Below, one piece after another: positions 5,622-7,824 of a DNA stretch of 7,824 nucleotides. Each line of letters opens with the position of its first letter. The stretch's first letter is position 1. Source of the stretch: CAZJDM01 sp964544765 (lineage in GTDB: Bacteria > Bdellovibrionota_B > Oligoflexia > CAYFLR01); contig CAZJDM010000187.1 of the NCBI GenBank assembly GCA_964544765.1, positions 1-7,824 on the forward strand. The letters run 5' to 3'. The notes under the pieces are model-generated. The model did not search any database and was not told where the DNA came from. It was given only the letters and a program-made list of their open reading frames with translations. The position numbers and the translations under genes were made by a program.

Positions 5622-5696
5622 CTGTGGCTGGAACTGATACTCAATTAAAGGTGGTAGATTTTGGGGAAATTTTAGGATAATAAAATACTTAGACAT
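5604..5696 (-). CDS. Candidate 30-residue leader peptide upstream of the PCCD operon
   Basis: The frame runs from the ATG at 5696 to the TGA at 5604 and encodes MSKYFIILKFPQNLPPLIEY followed by QFQPQYCSIC. A strong GGAGG (5706-5702) lies five bases before this ATG. A second ATG immediately before it is only two bases from the GGAGG, so it is less likely used, and a longer version from 5786 has no good ribosome site. The last codons (Tyr-Cys-Ser-Ile-Cys-stop) coincide with the first arm of the leader stem, 60 bases before the first PCCD gene. Position rather than sequence argues for a regulatory leader. The peptide could also be functional or the frame fortuitous. Confidence 0.5.
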   Translation of the reverse strand: MSKYFIILKFPQNLPPLIEYQFQPQYCSIC

Positions 5697-5726
5697 CATT
5701 GCCTCCAGTTTAGGTGATGGTGTTAA

Positions 5727-5760
5727 GAGGGTCAGAAAAGTTACCGCTTTTCTGGCTCTC
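5727..5760. other. 14-bp stem-loop in the divergent intergenic region
   Basis: GAGGGTCAGAAAAG (5727-5740) and CTTTTCTGGCTCTC (5747-5760) pair over 14 positions with two G-T wobbles and a 6-base loop. It lies between the PCCD leader and the HU-like gene, 74 bases before the latter. No U tract follows on either strand, so a factor-independent terminator is unlikely. It may be an operator or a transcript fold. Confidence 0.5.
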
Positions 5761-5773
5761 GCCAATTTTGTGC

Positions 5774-5809
5774 ATGGATAATCCATCCAGCGGAAGAAGT
5801 CAAATGGAT
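5774..5809. promoter_or_regulatory. ATGGAT repeats: operator candidate upstream of the HU-like gene
   Basis: ATGGAT-A-ATCCAT (5774-5786) is a perfect 13-base dyad, and a third half-site ATGGAT follows at 5804-5809. They lie 26-61 bases before the HU-like start, in the region expected to hold its promoter. Three half-sites of one word in 36 bases suggest cooperative binding, but the binding protein is unknown. Confidence 0.4.
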
Positions 5810-5834
5810 TCGGTCTAAATTACAGAGAAAGATT

Positions 5835-6134
5835 ATGACTTTAACAAAAAATAGTATTATTGAAGCAATTCAAACAAAGTGTGGTTATTCAATTAAAGAA
5901 TCCAAAGAACTACTAGAGGTCATTGTAGAGGCAATTAAAGGATCTCTTGAATCGGGTAATAATGTTAAAATTACTGGATTTGGTAAGTGGGAGGTAAAAC
6001 AAAAGCAAGCTAGGCCAGCTCGAAATCCTCATACGGGAGAAACAATTGAAATTGCTGCTCGGAGAGTTGTATCCTTCTATCCTAGCGAGAGGTTGAGAAA
6101 AAAAGTTAACTCTGGAAAAAATGGTGAGGAATAA
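5835..6134 (+). CDS. HU/IHF-family nucleoid DNA-binding protein (IHF-alpha-like)
   Basis: This is a 99-residue member of the bacterial histone-like family, which bends DNA as a dimer. Residues 1-45 form the helical dimer half (SIIEAIQTKCGYSIKESKEL, VIVEAIKGSLESG). The signature KITGFGKWEV is at 45-54. The DNA-wrapping arm is RPARNPHTGETI (60-71), with the intercalating proline at 65, followed by AARRVVSFYPSERLRKKV. The short extra tail SGKNGEE is charged. Several features are closer to IHF-alpha than HU, such as ARNPHTGE followed by ARRVVSF. Being tucked into an accessory region beside an unrelated methyltransferase, it looks like an element-encoded extra copy rather than the chromosomal gene. 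Its stop overlaps the next start by one base. Confidence 0.93.
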   Translation: MTLTKNSIIEAIQTKCGYSIKESKELLEVIVEAIKGSLESGNNVKITGFGKWEVKQKQARPARNPHTGETIEIAARRVVSFYPSERLRKKVNSGKNGEE

Positions 6135-6868
6135 TGGATTTCTTTTTTGAGTTATATAAAGATTTGCCAAAGCAAGGACCAGGCAGTGATCCTATAACTA
6201 AGAAGGCATTGTCATATATTCCAAACATTAACCAATTAAAATTAATTGTAGATGCTGGGTGTGGAACAGGTCGTCAAACCTTAGTGTTAGCAAATAATAC
6301 ATCAGCGAATATTATAGCTATTGATGTTTTAGAACAACAACTTGCAGTTTTAAAAACCAATGTGAGTCGCCATAAATTGGAAGCAAGGGTTGCTATCCAT
6401 AATAAATCTATGGATGATTTATCATTCATTATGAAACCTGTTGATTTGATTTGGGCTGAAGGGGCCATTTATAATGTTGGATTTGAAAAGGGTTTGCTCC
6501 ATTTTCATGATCATCTGAAGCCTGGTGGTTATGTGGCTGTAACTGAAGTGTCTTGGTTTACTTCAAACCCAACAAAAGAAATCAAGTCGTTTTGGCAAGA
6601 ACAGTATCCTAACATCAAAACCGTTGATGAAAATATTGAAATTATCAAGTCTTGCAACTTTGATTTGATTAATAACTTTCATGTTCCTAGTATTGCTTGG
6701 TGGAATGACTATTATGATATATTGAATGAGCGAGTAGAACAATACAAGTTAAACCGTGACTTGAATGAAGAGGCTAAGCAAGTCTTAACCGAGACAGAGG
6801 TTGAGATTAAAATGTTTCGGAAATATTCTGAGCAGTATGGGTATGAGTTTTATATTATGGCTAAGTAA
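6134..6868 (+). CDS. Class I SAM-dependent methyltransferase
   Basis: The 244-residue protein carries the Rossmann-fold methyltransferase motifs. Motif I is VDAGCGTGRQT (39-49), the ribose-binding acidic residue is in IIAIDVLEQQ (D64), the post-II segment is MDDLSFIMKPVDLIWAEGAIYNVG, and LKPGGYVAVTEVSWF follows. The second half is Trp- and Tyr-rich (WFTSNPTKEIKSFWQEQYP, SIAWWNDYYDILNER), a lid typical of small-molecule methyltransferases. The substrate cannot be read from the sequence. The ATG shares a base with the stop of the HU-like gene (TAATG), and GAGGA four bases upstream gives ribosome access, so the two are translationally coupled. There is no membrane segment. It is followed after 29 bases by an ACT-domain gene, probably in the same transcript. 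Confidence 0.92.
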   Translation: MDFFFELYKDLPKQGPGSDPITKKALSYIPNINQLKLIVDAGCGTGRQTLVLANNTSANIIAIDVLEQQLAVLKTNVSRHKLEARVAIHNKSMDDLSFIMKPVDLIWAEGAIYNVGFEKGLLHFHDHLKPGGYVAVTEVSWFTSNPTKEIKSFWQEQYPNIKTVDENIEIIKSCNFDLINNFHVPSIAWWNDYYDILNERVEQYKLNRDLNEEAKQVLTETEVEIKMFRKYSEQYGYEFYIMAK

Positions 6869-6897
6869 ACCCCATGTTTTTTAAGGAGCTATTTTAA

Positions 6898-7293
6898 ATG
6901 GTTGGAGAAACTAATTTAGCCAAACTTGTTAATAGTCTTTCACCAAAACTTAATAAAGGTGAATATATTTTTACTACAGTAAAAAACACTGAAAGTATTA
7001 CTAGGTCAGACATTCTATGCGAATTTAAAGAGCAGGAAGGTATTACGATTATATTGAGCCGTCAAAAAGCAGACGACCTGAATTTACCATATGACTTCAT
7101 AGCTTCATGGATTACTTTAAATGTTCATTCTTCATTACAAGCTGTTGGATTAACGGCAGCTTTTTCGACAGAGCTTGCTAGCCAAGGAATAAGTTGCAAT
7201 GTTATTTCAGGATATTATCATGACCATATCTTTGTAAATAAAAAGGACGAAAGTAAAGCAATTGAAAGTTTAAAAAATCTATCGGTAGTGTAA
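6898..7293 (+). CDS. ACT-domain protein (small-ligand-binding family)
   Basis: The 131-residue protein matches the small stand-alone ACT-domain proteins that pair two ACT-like units. The first half reads LAKLVNSLSPKLNKGEYIF to CEFKEQEGITIILSRQKAD. The second half is ASWITLNVHSSLQAVGLTAAFSTELASQGISCNVISGYYHDHIFVNKKDESKAIESLKNL. The core SSLQAVGLTAAFSTEL-GISCNV and the HDHIFV strand are the recognisable parts. ACT domains usually bind amino acids and regulate metabolism, but no enzyme partner is encoded here. An AAGGAG 11 bases before the ATG gives the start. Its end overlaps the convergent recombinase-like remnant by 15 bases. Confidence 0.88.
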   Translation: MVGETNLAKLVNSLSPKLNKGEYIFTTVKNTESITRSDILCEFKEQEGITIILSRQKADDLNLPYDFIASWITLNVHSSLQAVGLTAAFSTELASQGISCNVISGYYHDHIFVNKKDESKAIESLKNLSVV

Positions 7294-7772
7294 ATTAGAT
7301 GATTGAGACGTGCTTGTCTTTAAAATCTTCATAACAGTTGTTCCATGCCACCTTGATCCTTTATTTTTTGTTGGTACTTTCATAGTATTCAATATATCGG
7401 CAATCTTGTGATAGCTGAAACCTTCTGCTTTTAAATTTTCCATCTTATTGATTGTTTCTAACTCTCGTTTATGAGCTTCTTCCATTCCTTTGATCACTTT
7501 TCTGCCATATCCAGTTTGCCCTTTTTTGTAATGAGCTGGATTTCTATGCCGAATTTCGATGTTTAATTTTTTTAGATTCGTAAGAATCGTCTGGTGAGAG
7601 CAGCCTACCTCTTCAGCAATTTGTTTAGCAGACTTCTGGTTTTTGACATATTGTTCAGTTAAAAAGTCCTTGTCAGCAAATCGATCATATGTTACAAGTC
7701 CATGAATTAACGTGAGTTTCGGAGGGGTTCCAAGTGTTAGACCTGGATGTCGCTTGCCGAGCCAACTTCCTG
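7279..7772 (-). pseudogene. Helix-turn-helix/recombinase-like protein, N-terminus cut off by the right repeat
   Basis: The minus-strand frame is open from the edge of the repeat (7772) to TAG at 7279, about 164 codons, with no plausible start codon near its upstream end. This implies that the N-terminus lay beyond the repeat. A first helix-turn-helix reads QKSAKQIAEEVGCSHQTIL followed by NLKKLNIEIR. A second unit, near the end, reads FSYHKIADILNTMKVP then SRWHGTTVMKIL, the pattern of the large-serine-recombinase 'recombinase' domain. No catalytic serine region is visible, so this may be the C-terminal half of a recombinase or a related homing-type DNA-binding protein. A GTG at 7497 would allow a 72-residue remnant, but it has no ribosome site I can defend. 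Confidence 0.6.
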
Positions 7773-7824
7773 TGTAGTGTCAACATACTTATTGCCTTTT
7801 TAACGTATAATCTGGTTGACGGTT
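7773..7824. repeat. Right copy of 51-bp terminal inverted repeat, probable IS end
   Basis: Bases 7773-7823 are the exact reverse complement of 1-51, and the repeat runs one base further at 7824. The inner junction, read leftward, passes straight into the recombinase-like frame. With the left copy reaching 51 bases and the right 52, the window seems to stop almost equally deep into the same repeat at both sides. This is what contigs ending in a multicopy insertion sequence look like. Confidence 0.75.

Noticed and set aside
5876..5888. Third copy of AAAGTGTGGTTAT, part of the XRE-upstream motif
   Set aside because: It lies in the HU-like coding sequence and lacks the rest of the motif and the dyad, so it is probably chance.
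5913..6468. Minus-strand frames opposite the HU-like and methyltransferase genes
   Set aside because: Antisense shadows of clear family members.

Overview
The window is AT-rich DNA, apparently from a gamma-proteobacterium. The combination of Avd, an HRDC-domain protein and a lipoprotein with a variable FGE-sulfatase/C-type-lectin C-terminus resembles diversity-generating retroelements (DGRs) described in Legionella. The genus is an inference from gene content and AT-richness, not from a marker gene.

Layout. Both ends carry the same sequence in inverted orientation (1-51 and 7773-7823), with unrelated DNA beginning exactly where the match stops. This looks like one insertion-sequence end met at both edges. 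The left copy cuts a DGR reverse transcriptase after about 12 codons. The right copy cuts a helix-turn-helix/recombinase-like gene. From 84 to 2701, all on the minus strand, lie the remaining DGR parts: a target lipoprotein (1229-2701) with a variable region at its C-terminus, an HRDC accessory gene (470-958), avd (84-461), and the reverse transcriptase start, which overlaps avd by ATGA. No template repeat was found in the window.

From 2898 to 3954 (minus strand) is a phage- or island-type module: an XRE regulator, a small Cys-rich protein and a RusA-like Holliday-junction resolvase. A near-identical 17-18 bp motif lies upstream of both the XRE gene and rusA, suggesting one regulon.

From 4194 to 5696 (minus strand) is the least familiar part. 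Three tandem paralogous small proteins share an N-terminal PCCD motif and acidic tails, and a fourth unrelated small protein is interleaved. The first gene is preceded by a 30-codon upstream reading frame. The end of that frame overlaps a perfect 10-bp inverted repeat that would hide the Shine-Dalgarno sequence of the first paralog, the layout expected of translational attenuation or coupling.

From 5835 to 7293 (plus strand, divergent) are an HU/IHF-like protein, a SAM-dependent methyltransferase overlapping it by one base, and an ACT-domain protein. No tRNA, rRNA or CRISPR array was seen.
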